Below, piece after piece: positions 34,613 through 44,574 of a stretch of 64,000 nucleotides of DNA. The notes under the pieces were generated by a model. It was given only the letters and a program-made list of their open reading frames with translations, ran no database searches and was not told where the DNA came from. Source of the stretch: Niastella populi (GTDB taxonomy: Bacteria > Bacteroidota > Bacteroidia > Chitinophagales > Chitinophagaceae); assembly GCF_002078015.1 (NCBI RefSeq), contig NZ_LWBP01000067.1, forward strand, positions 1-64,000, in the 5' to 3' direction. A program made the translations under genes and the position numbers. Every line of letters begins with the position of its first letter. Position 1 is the first letter of the stretch.

Positions 34613-37600
34613 ATGAGAACTCCCCTCAAACTGCTTATGGCAGTTGTATGCCTTTTTTATGGCCTCAACGCAACGGCACAGGAAAAAACAATTTCCGGAA
34701 CGGTGCTGTCAGACGATGACGGTCAACCGTTACCCGGTGTAACCGTTACCAATTCGGTAACCAGTAAACGAACACAAACCAACCAGGCCGGTTATTTTTC
34801 CATTGCGGCCGACAAAGGCCAAAAGATCATTTTTACCTACGTGGGTTATGTAGCCAGGGAATTCACCGCAGGCGACGACAAAAGCATCAACATCCGGCTT
34901 GTTTCGAACAGCAGGGAAATGGACAACGTTGTCGTTACCGGTTATGGCATTCAGCGTAACAAACGGGAACTCGGTTATCAAACGGTTACCGTAAAAGGGG
35001 AAGACGTGGCGCAAACCAGAAGGGATAATTTCCTGAATGCGCTTGCAGGCCGCGTGCCCGGCATAACGGTAACCTCCACTTCCGGCGTGCCCGGCGCCAG
35101 TGCGCAGATCATGCTGCGGGGCGGTGTTTCAATAGGCGGTAATAACCAACCCCTGTTTGTGGTAGATGGCGTACCGCTCGATAACAGCGCCATTGAACAG
35201 GAAAGCCTTATAGGCGCTTCCCAGGCTACCGGCTCATCGGGAACCCTTTCGCTTTCGAACCGTAACCAGGATTATACCAATCGCATTGCCGACCTCAACC
35301 CCGAAGACATTGAAAGTATTACCATCCTGAAAGGCCCGGAAGCCACTTCCCAATATGGTTCCGATGGTGCCGCCGGCGCCATTGTGATCACTACCAGAAA
35401 GGGGAAGGCCGGGCAAACCAGGGTCAACTACACCAACTCGTTCACCCTGTCGGAAGTATACCGTTACCCGCAGTTACAAACCACCTATAACCGGGGTAAT
35501 AACGGGATAACCGATTATACTGCCTACAACAATGCCAATTCGGCCTATGCACTGGGTTTTCCTTATTTCGGTTCCAAGTATGCGGAAGGCACACCACGGT
35601 TCGACAACCTTAAGAACTTTTTCGATAAATCATTTTCAACACAGCATAACCTCAGCCTCGAAGCCGGTTCCGCAGATTTCAATTACCGCATGTCGATAGG
35701 CTACCTCAATGCCAACGGCATTGTTCCCAATACAAACTACAAAAGGGCCAACGTACGCTTTTCGGCCAATGCGCGGCTGAACAAAAAAATGACGGTGACC
35801 TCTTCATGGGCTTATATTTACAGCACCAACCGCAAACCGGTAAAAGGCCAGGGCAGTTTTTACATGAATTTGTTAAGCTACCCTATAGATACCGACGTAC
35901 GCGATTACATGAACCCCGATGGTTCGCGCAAACTGCTGCGCGGCCTCACAGCTACCGACGAGGTGGACAACCCCTTTTGGGAAGCCACCAAGAATTACGC
36001 AAATGATAATACCGACCGGTGGACGGGCAATACCAATTTTACCTATAACGTCCTGAAAGGCCTTACGTTCAACGGTATTATCGGGTTAGATCAGTTCACT
36101 ACCCAGGGGCTGTTGTTCTATCACCCGCAGTCGAGAGCAGCATATACCCTAGGCGGTTACCTGAGCACTTTCGAGAACGTTTACCGGGGCCTGAATGGAA
36201 CTGCGCGGCTCTCTTACCGGAAAACCATTGCCGACAAGTTCTCGAACGATGTATACGCAGGCACCTACTTTGAAAACAACAATACTTCGCTGAATGCACA
36301 ACGCGGCGAACGTTTTTATGAGCCGGAATTTGTGAGCATAAACAATACCGACCCCCTCTCGCGTGATGCCCGCCTGCAGCAAACCACTATCCGCAAACTG
36401 CGGTTTTTCGGCGGTTATACCTTAGGTTACGATAACCTGGCCTACATTTCTGTAACGGGAACCACCGAAGGTGTGTCAACCCTTACCTCTCGGTTCAAAG
36501 ACAAACAGCCTTATTTCAATTATGCGTCTGTTTCGGGTAGCTTTATCGCCTCAGAACTTCCTTTCATCAAAGGTGTGAAAGAAATTTCTTACCTGAAACT
36601 GCGGGCGTCTTACGCCTCTACCGGAAAAGCGCCGCTGCGCCCTTATATCATCGATTATTCCTTTGCCCCCCAAAGCACCACCGGCGGCGGCTTTGCACTG
36701 GGAGTAACATTGAACAACTTCAACCTTACTCCTGAATTTTCGAACAACTTCGAGATCGGCGGGGAAGCAAAGTTCTTCAATAACCGCGTAGGTATCGACG
36801 TGGCTTACTTCAAGAACCGGGTAAAGAACCAGATCATAGCCAACCGCCTGAGCTATGCTACCGGCGGCATTCTGAAATGGATCAACGGCGGCAGCCTGCT
36901 GGCCGAAGGCTGGGAAATACAGTTGACCGCAGCCCCGGTACGTTCCAAAGACTTTAGCTGGGATGTTACCGTAAACTTCGACAAGGCGCGTACCATTATT
37001 GAAAAAATGCCTGCCGATCTGCCTTTCTATTATGATTCCGATACCTGGCTGTATGGAAACGTACGCTCACAGGTAGGTGTAGGCCAGTCGCTCGGCAACC
37101 TGTCGGGCAACACTTATCAGAAGAATGAAAAAGGCCAGCTGCTGATCTCCCCTACTACCGGTTTACCTATAACGCAAAACCAAAGCTGGGCGCCCATCGG
37201 CGACCGCACGCCCGATTTCAAAATAGGGGTTATCAACAACCTTACCTATCGCAACTGGTCGCTGTCTTTCAACCTCGACATTCGCAAGGGCGGCGATGTG
37301 TTCAATGCCAACGAAATGATGATGACCATCCTGGGCGTAAGTAAAAGAACGGAGAACCGCGAAGAGCCGCGGGTAATAAAAGGCGTGCTGGCCGATGGTT
37401 TGGAAAACACCGCCAAACCTACCGTAAACACCATTGCCATTACCCCCTACTTCAGAAGTTCCTATTACAGCAGTACCAGTTCCATTTCAGATGCCGATTA
37501 TGTAGAAAACGTGAATTGGTTAAGAATGCGGGATATCACCCTGGGGTACCAGTTGCCGGCTGCCCTCATGAAACGGCAGAAGGTATTCAAAACGGTTTCC

Positions 37601-37771
37601 CTGTATGCTACGGTTACAGATGTATTCCTTATCACCAATTATTCGGGTATTGACCCCAATGTGAACGGCCTGAACTCATCCAATACAAAGGGATATGGCG
37701 GGGCCGGCATCGACTTTGGCGCTGTTCCCACACCCAGAAGCCTCAATGCCGGGTTAAAACTCAACTTCTAA
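34613..37771 (+). CDS. SusC/RagA TonB-dependent transporter, locus 3
   Basis: Encodes 1052 residues from ATG 34613; an earlier in-frame TTG at 34595 adds six residues. The start context TTATGAGAA is the same as at the locus-2 susC. Signal peptide about 1-22. Carboxypeptidase-regulatory-like domain (about 25-100; GTVLSDDDGQPLPGVTVTNS). Plug (about 105-230) with NVVVTGYGIQRNKRELGYQT and SITILKGPEATSQYGSDGAA. The barrel ends with GLKLNF. The ELGYQ variant after the SusC hallmark marks a subgroup different from the other two SusC proteins here. No STN domain. It is followed 18 bases later by its SusD partner. Confidence 0.94.
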   Translation: MRTPLKLLMAVVCLFYGLNATAQEKTISGTVLSDDDGQPLPGVTVTNSVTSKRTQTNQAGYFSIAADKGQKIIFTYVGYVAREFTAGDDKSINIRLVSNSREMDNVVVTGYGIQRNKRELGYQTVTVKGEDVAQTRRDNFLNALAGRVPGITVTSTSGVPGASAQIMLRGGVSIGGNNQPLFVVDGVPLDNSAIEQESLIGASQATGSSGTLSLSNRNQDYTNRIADLNPEDIESITILKGPEATSQYGSDGAAGAIVITTRKGKAGQTRVNYTNSFTLSEVYRYPQLQTTYNRGNNGITDYTAYNNANSAYALGFPYFGSKYAEGTPRFDNLKNFFDKSFSTQHNLSLEAGSADFNYRMSIGYLNANGIVPNTNYKRANVRFSANARLNKKMTVTSSWAYIYSTNRKPVKGQGSFYMNLLSYPIDTDVRDYMNPDGSRKLLRGLTATDEVDNPFWEATKNYANDNTDRWTGNTNFTYNVLKGLTFNGIIGLDQFTTQGLLFYHPQSRAAYTLGGYLSTFENVYRGLNGTARLSYRKTIADKFSNDVYAGTYFENNNTSLNAQRGERFYEPEFVSINNTDPLSRDARLQQTTIRKLRFFGGYTLGYDNLAYISVTGTTEGVSTLTSRFKDKQPYFNYASVSGSFIASELPFIKGVKEISYLKLRASYASTGKAPLRPYIIDYSFAPQSTTGGGFALGVTLNNFNLTPEFSNNFEIGGEAKFFNNRVGIDVAYFKNRVKNQIIANRLSYATGGILKWINGGSLLAEGWEIQLTAAPVRSKDFSWDVTVNFDKARTIIEKMPADLPFYYDSDTWLYGNVRSQVGVGQSLGNLSGNTYQKNEKGQLLISPTTGLPITQNQSWAPIGDRTPDFKIGVINNLTYRNWSLSFNLDIRKGGDVFNANEMMMTILGVSKRTENREEPRVIKGVLADGLENTAKPTVNTIAITPYFRSSYYSSTSSISDADYVENVNWLRMRDITLGYQLPAALMKRQKVFKTVSLYATVTDVFLITNYSGIDPNVNGLNSSNTKGYGGAGIDFGAVPTPRSLNAGLKLNF

Positions 37772-37789
37772 ACATCTAAAAACCGAACA

Positions 37790-39493
37790 ATGAAAATGAA
37801 TAAATTAATTATAGCAATAATAATGGTTACCGCACTGGCGCCCGGAACCGGTTGCCGGAAGTACCTGAATGTAAATACCGATCCCGATACCGTACAGGAG
37901 CCATCCGCCTCATCGGTATTCCCCGCAATGCTGGCAGCCATGTCGTACGGCCTGCAACGCGACGGCCGTTACATCAGCAAATACGTGGGTAACTTTCACT
38001 CCTATTCAACCGGTATATCAGATGCCGCCTTCGACACCCATGGTTATATTTTCAGCAGCTCGAACATGGGCGATATGTGGTGGATGACCTACTACAGCCT
38101 CGGTAACAACTTAAATTACATTATAGAAAAAGGCCTGCAGAAAGAGCAATACGATTATGTGGGCGCCGCCTATGCATTACAGGCCTGGGCCTTTCAGTCG
38201 CTTACCGACCAGCATGGAGAGATCATCTTTAAGGAAGCCTGGCAGGAAGATACTTACTATTTCCACTACGATTCACAGGAAACAGTATACAAAGGCGTGG
38301 ACACCATTTGCCGGTTAGCTTTGCAATACCTCGATAAAGCAGCGGCCATGACGGCCACTACCCTTAAAACAGGCGATTATTCCTACCAGGGAGATATTAA
38401 AAAATGGAAAAAGTTCGTATATGGCATCCTGGCCCGGAATTATAATCACCTGAGCAATAAAAACGGCATCTACAATGCCGATGAGGTGATCAGGTTCTGC
38501 GATAGTTCATTCACCTCTGTTAACGACGATTTTGTTACACCGTTCGACGCTACCAAAAATGAAAACTCCAATTTCTGGGGCACATATCGCAACAACATGG
38601 GTAGCTGGCGGCAGAGCAATTTCATCATCCAACTCCTCGACGGTACTATCTTCGCCGGCAATACGGCTGCAGAAAACAGAGACCCGCGGATATCGCATAT
38701 GCTTTGCACCTCTTCCGATACCACCAATGGCAACGGCGGCTATTATGGTATAAACCCCGGACAAAGCGAGCAATACGTATCGCTTAACCCGCCCGCCTCC
38801 TACCTTGTAAATGGCCAGCCGCCAACTTCCGGTACGGCGCTTACCAACTGGCAGAATGCACGGAAGAAAACGGTTACACCGTGGGGTGATAGCACCTATG
38901 TGAACCCAAGTTCGGGTGTATTCAATGACGCTACCGGTAAGTATCTTTTCAGGAACAAAGCCGTGATGCCCGTTATGACCTACGCCGAACTGCAGTTCAT
39001 AAAGGCCGAAGCAGCCCTGAGAAAAGGAGATCCCGGTATGGCACATGATGCTTATCTCAAAGGCATCAATGCACATTACGATTTCATCAACAGAAGTTAC
39101 TCCGCCCTGCGAGGTGCAGTAAACATTTACAATACCAATCCCATTTCAGCCGCTGACCGGAACCGTTACCTTACCGGCGCCAGTGTGAAACAGGATCCCG
39201 GCAGCCTTACCATGACCGATATTATGTATCAGAAATACATTGCGCTTTGGGGATGGGGTTTTCTTGAAACCTGGGTTGACCTGAGAAGGTTTCATTATAC
39301 GAACGACCCCGACCCTGCAGCCCCGGTTTATAAAGATTACGTGCTGCCCGCAACTTTTTCGCAGGGATTCCCGGCTTACCGGGTAAGACCGAACTACCAG
39401 TCGGAATACGTATGGAACCTCGACGAATTAACGAAATTAGGCGGTACCAAATCAGATTATCATACGCTTGAATGCTGGTTCAGCAAACCCTAG
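37790..39493 (+). CDS. SusD/RagB family nutrient-binding lipoprotein (SusD_2-like), locus 3
   Basis: Encodes 567 residues. The lipoprotein signal has lipobox GTGC with Cys22, followed by RKYLNVNTDPDT, a start typical of the SusD_2 subgroup. Other subgroup features are SVFPAMLAAMSYGLQRDGRY, AAYALQAWAFQSLTDQHGEI and the C-terminal MTDIMYQKYIALWGWGFLET. It should cap the SusC pore encoded just upstream. The pairing of a SusD_2-type lipoprotein with an ELGYQ-type SusC is consistent. The DUF4397 lipoprotein gene begins 23 bases after this gene, so at least three genes are likely co-transcribed. Confidence 0.92.
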   Translation: MKMNKLIIAIIMVTALAPGTGCRKYLNVNTDPDTVQEPSASSVFPAMLAAMSYGLQRDGRYISKYVGNFHSYSTGISDAAFDTHGYIFSSSNMGDMWWMTYYSLGNNLNYIIEKGLQKEQYDYVGAAYALQAWAFQSLTDQHGEIIFKEAWQEDTYYFHYDSQETVYKGVDTICRLALQYLDKAAAMTATTLKTGDYSYQGDIKKWKKFVYGILARNYNHLSNKNGIYNADEVIRFCDSSFTSVNDDFVTPFDATKNENSNFWGTYRNNMGSWRQSNFIIQLLDGTIFAGNTAAENRDPRISHMLCTSSDTTNGNGGYYGINPGQSEQYVSLNPPASYLVNGQPPTSGTALTNWQNARKKTVTPWGDSTYVNPSSGVFNDATGKYLFRNKAVMPVMTYAELQFIKAEAALRKGDPGMAHDAYLKGINAHYDFINRSYSALRGAVNIYNTNPISAADRNRYLTGASVKQDPGSLTMTDIMYQKYIALWGWGFLETWVDLRRFHYTNDPDPAAPVYKDYVLPATFSQGFPAYRVRPNYQSEYVWNLDELTKLGGTKSDYHTLECWFSKP

Positions 39494-39516
39494 TTTATCA
39501 ACCTAAAAAATGTACG

Positions 39517-40293
39517 ATGAAAAAATATATAATGCTCACAGGAATGGTGATCGCCGGTGCAGCGACCATTTACTCCTGTAAAAAGAATACCATTTCGGTG
39601 GCGCCCTTCGATGTGGCCAGCGACCAGGCCCTGTTCAAACTGAATTATGCCTGTCCGTACCGCGGCATCGGCGCCGTGCAGATAAAGATCGACGGCAACC
39701 GTGTAAGTAATAACATTACCTACAATACCCCGTTCCCCGGCGGCGGGTTGAATACCGGCGGCAGCAACAATGCCGATTATATGAGCCTTACACCCGGTGA
39801 ACATACCGTTTCATTAAGCGTGCCCAAAGTAGGTTCAGGCGAAGATTCGATTCCCGTATATACGACAACCGTTAATGTACAGGCGAAAACCTATTATACG
39901 TTACATGTAGCGGATACCACCGCCAATACGTTCAGCTTGTTATTGACCGACCTCGATAACAAACCCGATTCAGGCATTTCGAAATTCAGTTTTGTAAACC
40001 TGATACCCGGTTCGGCCATTGACCTGTATTACGGTACAACGAAAGTGGCTTCGAATATTGGTTTTAAGAATTCGACGGATACGTTTAGCCTGGCGGCCGG
40101 GGCCAGTGCCCAGTTTGCCATCAGGCTGGCGGGCGCAGCCCCCGGTACAACACCGCTGGCCACCTACCCCACCACCAATTCAACTTATTCCATTCCCAAC
40201 CAACGGGTATATACAGCGTATGCAAGAGGGTACCTCGGGCTGGTTTCGCCCGATACACGCCGCGCGCAGTTGTCGTTATTATTCAATAAATAG
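39517..40293 (+). CDS. DUF4397-containing lipoprotein
   Basis: Encodes 258 residues from ATG 39517; an upstream in-frame ATG at 39472 overlaps the susD gene and gives no signal peptide. The lipoprotein signal ends at Cys21 (IYSCKK). The mature part shows two beta-rich immunoglobulin-like segments. The second, with KFSFVNLIPGSAIDLYYG and TLHVADTTANTFSLLLTD nearby, matches the DUF4397 pattern known from many SusCD loci. It is probably a surface accessory of the SusCD complex. The exact role of DUF4397 is not established. Confidence 0.85.
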   Translation: MKKYIMLTGMVIAGAATIYSCKKNTISVAPFDVASDQALFKLNYACPYRGIGAVQIKIDGNRVSNNITYNTPFPGGGLNTGGSNNADYMSLTPGEHTVSLSVPKVGSGEDSIPVYTTTVNVQAKTYYTLHVADTTANTFSLLLTDLDNKPDSGISKFSFVNLIPGSAIDLYYGTTKVASNIGFKNSTDTFSLAAGASAQFAIRLAGAAPGTTPLATYPTTNSTYSIPNQRVYTAYARGYLGLVSPDTRRAQLSLLFNK

Positions 40294-40305
40294 ATCTTAA
40301 TTTTA

Positions 40306-40345
40306 GTTGACTGGCTAACGGGGTAACCTGTTAACCAGTCAACTT
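40306..40345. repeat. Octamer array (GTYRACNN family) that also forms a hairpin
   Basis: Five 8-base units fill the gap after the DUF4397 gene. Their mix of GTTGAC and GTCAAC units gives 14-base arms (40306-40319 and 40330-40343) with one mismatch and a ten-base loop. It may weakly attenuate transcription into the next gene 20 bases away. Confidence 0.8.
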
Positions 40346-40364
40346 ACCAGTTAAGCCGTCATCA

Positions 40365-42830
40365 ATGAAACCGCTATCCGTCATACTGTTACTATTCGTT
40401 CCCTTTAATTACCTGCCGGCGCAAACGACAGGCACTTCGCCCGATGCTGCATTAGCGGCGTTCAAAAACAACTACCCGCAGGAAAAGGTTTTTCTGCAAA
40501 CAGATAAAACGTATTACTTCCCCGGTGAAACCATCTGGATGAAAGCCTGGTGCGCCCTCGACGGTGCGCCTTCCTATTTAAGCCGCATCCTGTATGTTGA
40601 TCTCGTAAACAGCCAGGGTGAAGTGATCAGCAAAAAAATGTACAAGCTGGATAGTTTGGGAAGCACGCCGGCCGACCTGGAACTGCCCGCACAAATAGAA
40701 AGCGGTAACTATACCCTGAACGCGTATACGCTCTGGATGCTGAACTTTCCGCAATTCGTTTATCACCGGCATATCTTTGTTTACAATTCCGGCAGCTATC
40801 AAAAAGCGACAACCGGCAAACCGGGCATCAGTATCCGGTTCTTCCCCGAAGGCGGCGAACTGATCGCCGGCAGCAAAAGCCGCATTGCCTTTAAAGCTAC
40901 CGATAAAAATGGCTGGCCGGTTGCCATCCAGGGAACAGTAACCGATAACACGGGCAGGGCAGCCGCCGGTTTTGCTACCGAACACGATGGCATGGGTGTT
41001 TTTGAAATGGACGTGGAAGCAGGAAAAACCTATACGGCGGCTATTGCCAACGGTAATAATGAACAGTATAAACTACCCGTTGTAAAAGAAGAAGGGATCG
41101 GTTTGCGGGTAGAAAATACCAACCCCAACCGCGTATTCGTATTGTTAAACCGGGCTGAAAAGAATAAGGAAAAATATGGCCTGTTAAAACTGGTTGCGCA
41201 AATGCACCACCAGGTGGTATTCAGAGCCGGGTTGAATTTTGATGAAGGCCAAATGGCGGCACCTATTCCCAAAAAGAATTTGCCGCCCGGCATTATGCAA
41301 ATAACGGTGTTCGACGAACGCAATAATCCGCTGGCCGAACGGCTGGTGTTTATTGAAAACTATCAACTCATTGCCCCCCGCATAATTACAGATACGCTGA
41401 ATACAAAAGCACGCGGCCGGAACCAGTTCAGTTTTTCCGTTAACGATGTTGGGGCCGCCACCCTCAGTTGCCTGGTTACAAGCGATATTGCCGGCACTAC
41501 CCTTAACCAGGAAGATAATATTGCCTCTTCGTTACTGCTTACCACCGACCTTCCCGGCCAGATCAACAACCCCGGTTATTATTTCAAGAATAAGGAGCCG
41601 CAAACCCTGCATCACCTCAACCTGTTGCTGATGACCCATGGCTGGCGGCGTTTTGAATGGAAAAGAATTTTGCAGAATGATTACGCAACGTTGAAATACC
41701 CGGTTGAAAGCGCCATAACATTCAGTGGCCTGGTAACCAAAAGCGACCGCAGGGAACCGGTGAAAGACGGCAAGGTGAGTTTTATTATCAGGGGCGATGA
41801 TTCAACATCGCTGCTGGCCGAAGCTATCCTTACCGATAAAGGCGAGTTCCTGCTGAACAATGTAAACTATATGAAAAGTGCGGCGGTAGCCTATATGGGC
41901 ACCAATAATAAAAAAGAGAATTTTGTGGTGGATGTAAAGCTGAACCCCGCCTATATCGATTCCCTGAAGCAATCGTTGTACCATGCAGGCATCGATCTCG
42001 ATACCGTTAACCTAATAAACAAACATGCGCTGGGCAAATACATCTACGGGCAAATGAATGGGGCCGGTAATGCTGCCTTTAAGAATGCGAAAACATTACA
42101 GGGAGTAACCGTAACTGCGAGGAAGCAAAACCGGGAAGATTCGCTGAACCGCGAATATGCCGGCGGTCCGTTCCTGATGGGCAAAAGCATTGACCCTTCG
42201 GCAACAAAATACGCCCGCACCATATGGCAGATCATACAGCAAACCGTGCCCGGGGTAACGGTAGAAGGCAATCCCTTCGATCCCAAAGTTTCCTTTAACC
42301 GTTTCAATGCTTTGGGCAATGAAGACGTTACCGTTGATGCCGGCGGCAGCTCCGACGGCGGCATCAGCAACGACATTGTTATGCAAACCAATGGCATTGC
42401 GTATTATCTAAATGAGGTAAACGTATCGAAGGACATTATCAACACCCTTTCCGTTGAAGATGTGGCCCTGATAAAAGTATTGAAGAACGAAGGCGCGGTG
42501 CTGGGCGCCTCACAGGGCGTTATCGCTTTGTACACCAAAAAAGGCATAACGGCCAATAAGCTGCCGTTTGAAAAATCGTACACCGTAATAAAGCGGGAAG
42601 GTTATGCCATAGTACGGCAGTTTTACAGTACCGGTTATTCGCAAAACCCGGAAATTCAGGGGTCCGATAACCGGCATACCCTGTACTGGAATGGAAAGAT
42701 CACCCCGGCAAAAGACGGTACATACCGCTTTCGCTTTTTCAATAACGACACCAGCAAACAATTCAGGCTGGTGATACAGGGGGTAGATAAGGAGGGACAA
42801 TTGATATACGGTGAGCAACTTATTCAGTAA
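40365..42830 (+). CDS. Macroglobulin-like (MG2) protein with C-terminal TonB plug-like domain
   Basis: Encodes 821 residues with a signal peptide (about 1-20, ending YLPAQ). An MG2-like domain occupies about 40-130 (VFLQTDKTYYFPGETIWMKA), followed by further beta-sandwich segments to about 560. A C-terminal region (about 585-745) begins GVTVTARKQNREDSLNREY and contains DVALIKVLKNEGAVLGASQ and GVIALYTKKG, the pattern of a TonB-receptor plug, yet no beta-barrel follows. Such barrel-less plug proteins are widespread in Bacteroidota, usually annotated as carboxypeptidase-regulatory or plug-domain proteins of unknown role. It follows the DUF4397 lipoprotein gene on the same strand and may belong to the locus-3 operon. 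Confidence 0.8.
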   Translation: MKPLSVILLLFVPFNYLPAQTTGTSPDAALAAFKNNYPQEKVFLQTDKTYYFPGETIWMKAWCALDGAPSYLSRILYVDLVNSQGEVISKKMYKLDSLGSTPADLELPAQIESGNYTLNAYTLWMLNFPQFVYHRHIFVYNSGSYQKATTGKPGISIRFFPEGGELIAGSKSRIAFKATDKNGWPVAIQGTVTDNTGRAAAGFATEHDGMGVFEMDVEAGKTYTAAIANGNNEQYKLPVVKEEGIGLRVENTNPNRVFVLLNRAEKNKEKYGLLKLVAQMHHQVVFRAGLNFDEGQMAAPIPKKNLPPGIMQITVFDERNNPLAERLVFIENYQLIAPRIITDTLNTKARGRNQFSFSVNDVGAATLSCLVTSDIAGTTLNQEDNIASSLLLTTDLPGQINNPGYYFKNKEPQTLHHLNLLLMTHGWRRFEWKRILQNDYATLKYPVESAITFSGLVTKSDRREPVKDGKVSFIIRGDDSTSLLAEAILTDKGEFLLNNVNYMKSAAVAYMGTNNKKENFVVDVKLNPAYIDSLKQSLYHAGIDLDTVNLINKHALGKYIYGQMNGAGNAAFKNAKTLQGVTVTARKQNREDSLNREYAGGPFLMGKSIDPSATKYARTIWQIIQQTVPGVTVEGNPFDPKVSFNRFNALGNEDVTVDAGGSSDGGISNDIVMQTNGIAYYLNEVNVSKDIINTLSVEDVALIKVLKNEGAVLGASQGVIALYTKKGITANKLPFEKSYTVIKREGYAIVRQFYSTGYSQNPEIQGSDNRHTLYWNGKITPAKDGTYRFRFFNNDTSKQFRLVIQGVDKEGQLIYGEQLIQ

Positions 42831-42857
42831 ATAGGCCTTCTGGTTTGTAGGTAGCTG

Positions 42858-42913
42858 TTTGTGGTTTGTGGTTTGTGGTTTGTGGTTTGTGGTTTGTGGT
42901 TTGTTGTTTGTTG
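42858..42913. repeat. Heptamer array (TTTGTGG), eight units
   Basis: Six perfect TTTGTGG units are followed by two TTTGTTG units. This is the longest pure short-unit array in the window, lying in the convergent gap between the MG2 gene and the SpmAB gene. Confidence 0.9.
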
Positions 42914-42932
42914 TTAAGGCGTCCGGTTTTTC

Positions 42933-42972
42933 CATCATCCCATTATCACATTATCCCATTATCACATTATCA
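42933..42972. repeat. Octamer array (CATTATCN family), five units
   Basis: Five 8-base units, CATCATCC then CATTATCA or CATTATCC, end six bases before the stop codon complement of the SpmAB-like gene. Confidence 0.85.
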
Positions 42973-42978
42973 AATTCC

Positions 42979-44382
42979 CTAAACGCTTCCGCCAAAGAAC
43001 AGGTACGCCAGTATGATGGCGGTAATAACGCCTGCCAGGTCGGCCAGCAGCATGGAGCCTATGGCATAGCGGGTATTTTTTATGGAAACAGACCCGAAGT
43101 AAACCGCAATAACATAGAACGTGGTATCCGAAGCGCCCTGGAAAATGCCTGAAAGGCGGCTGGCGAATGAATCCGGACCGTTTGCCATCATGGTGCTTAC
43201 CATCATACCCCGGGCTGCGCCCCCGCTTAACGGGCGGATCAATGCGGTTGGCAGTCCGTCTACAAACCGGGTATCGGCGCCAAGGAAAGCAAAAAAATTA
43301 CGGATGCCTTCCATGATCACATCGAAGGTGCCGCTGGTACGCAGCATGCTCACCGCCACCAGTATGCCCACCAGGTAAGGAATGATGCGGATGGCGGTCT
43401 CGAAACCGTTCTTCGCACCATCTATAAAGGCATCGAACACATCGATCTTTTTATACACCGCACCCAGCACGATCAGCAGGAACACCAGCAGGATAAGTCC
43501 ATTGCTCAACACGCTCGAGAAGAACTGCACGCCGGCAGCGTCGAGGGTGGTGAGGTACCAAACCAGCAGCGCCACTACGGCAGAAATGCTGGCGATCCAC
43601 ATTATAATAACCGGTTGCAGCAGGTTTATCTTTTGCCTGAACGATACAATGAACATGGCCACCATGGTGCCCACGAACGTTACGATCATACAGGGCAGAA
43701 ATACGTCGGTAGGGTCGCTTGCATGTTGCGCCGCCCGTACGGCAATAACGCTTACGGGAATGAGGTTGAAACCGGCAGCATGCAAACACAGGAACATGAT
43801 CTGCGCATTGGAAGCCACTTCTTTGCTGGCATTGAGCTCCTGCAGGCTTTGCATGGCCTTCAGTCCAAACGGCGTGGCCGCATTATCGAGCCCCAGTAAA
43901 TTGGCCGAAAAGTTCATGATCATATGCCCCATGGCGGGGTGGCCTTTCGGCACTTCAGGAAAAAGTTTTGAGAAGAACGGGCCAATGATGCGCGACAACA
44001 GGTTGATGCCCCCGGCCCTTTCGGCAATGCTCATAAAACCCATGAACAGGGCCAGGATGCCGATCAGCTTAAGACAAAGTTCAACCGCATCCCAGCAGGT
44101 ATCTACAATGCCATTGGCCGCCTGTACCCGTACGGCCATCACCTTATCCCCTTCCCGGCGGTAAATGAGGTCGCCCTGCTTTACCCGGCCAACGGTATCG
44201 AGGGCCGCTGCCAGCGAAGGCTCAGCCGCAGAAACGGGCATTTCCTTCACCTGCACCGAATCGCCCCGTTTACCCACCACCATTGAGCTGAAAACCTGCT
44301 TTTGACCACTCGTGAGGAATTGAATACCAGCAACTAAAATAGAAACAATAATAAAGGCACTCCAGATACGACTTAATGCCAT
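42979..44382 (-). CDS. SpmA-SpmB fused nucleoside-recognition (Gate) membrane protein
   Basis: Encodes 467 residues with about eight to ten membrane segments. The N-terminal half is SpmA-like, with the conserved MNFSANLLGLDNAATPFGLK near 155-175. The C-terminal half is SpmB-like, with FETAIRIIPYLVGILVAVSM (about 333-352) and ALIRPLSGGAARGMM. In Bacillus the two are separate spore-maturation genes; fused homologues are common in Bacteroidota, which do not sporulate, so a general transport role is likely and the substrate is unknown. A periplasm-facing linker (about 30-95) separates the first membrane segment from the core. It is divergent from ychF. Confidence 0.88.
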   Translation of the reverse strand: MALSRIWSAFIIVSILVAGIQFLTSGQKQVFSSMVVGKRGDSVQVKEMPVSAAEPSLAAALDTVGRVKQGDLIYRREGDKVMAVRVQAANGIVDTCWDAVELCLKLIGILALFMGFMSIAERAGGINLLSRIIGPFFSKLFPEVPKGHPAMGHMIMNFSANLLGLDNAATPFGLKAMQSLQELNASKEVASNAQIMFLCLHAAGFNLIPVSVIAVRAAQHASDPTDVFLPCMIVTFVGTMVAMFIVSFRQKINLLQPVIIMWIASISAVVALLVWYLTTLDAAGVQFFSSVLSNGLILLVFLLIVLGAVYKKIDVFDAFIDGAKNGFETAIRIIPYLVGILVAVSMLRTSGTFDVIMEGIRNFFAFLGADTRFVDGLPTALIRPLSGGAARGMMVSTMMANGPDSFASRLSGIFQGASDTTFYVIAVYFGSVSIKNTRYAIGSMLLADLAGVITAIILAYLFFGGSV

Positions 44383-44447
44383 AAGGGAATAAGATTAAGC
44401 GCTGAAGATAAAGGAATCCAGCCATATTTTATCACCCGGTAATACCC

Positions 44448-44455
44448 TATCTTTG
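44448..44455 (+). promoter_or_regulatory. Candidate -7 box of ychF
   Basis: TATCTTTG matches TAnnTTTG exactly and is the same octamer as in the second amidase promoter. A TTTT run at about 44427 is the only -33-like element. The leader to the ATG would be about 115 bases and contains a degenerate CCACAAA/CAACAAA stretch. Confidence 0.45.
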
Positions 44456-44574
44456 CGCCGCTGAAAACAGTTCTAAGTACCGGGTGCTGAGTTGTGCGTT
44501 GGCCGCTAATAGTTGTTAATTACGCGGCACAGGATCAACCACAAACCATAAACAACAAACAATAAACTTTAAAA

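Noticed and set aside
26551-42830. Polysaccharide utilisation locus with named substrate
   Set aside because: No glycoside hydrolase, lyase or other carbohydrate-active enzyme gene is present near the SusCD pairs, so no substrate can be assigned.
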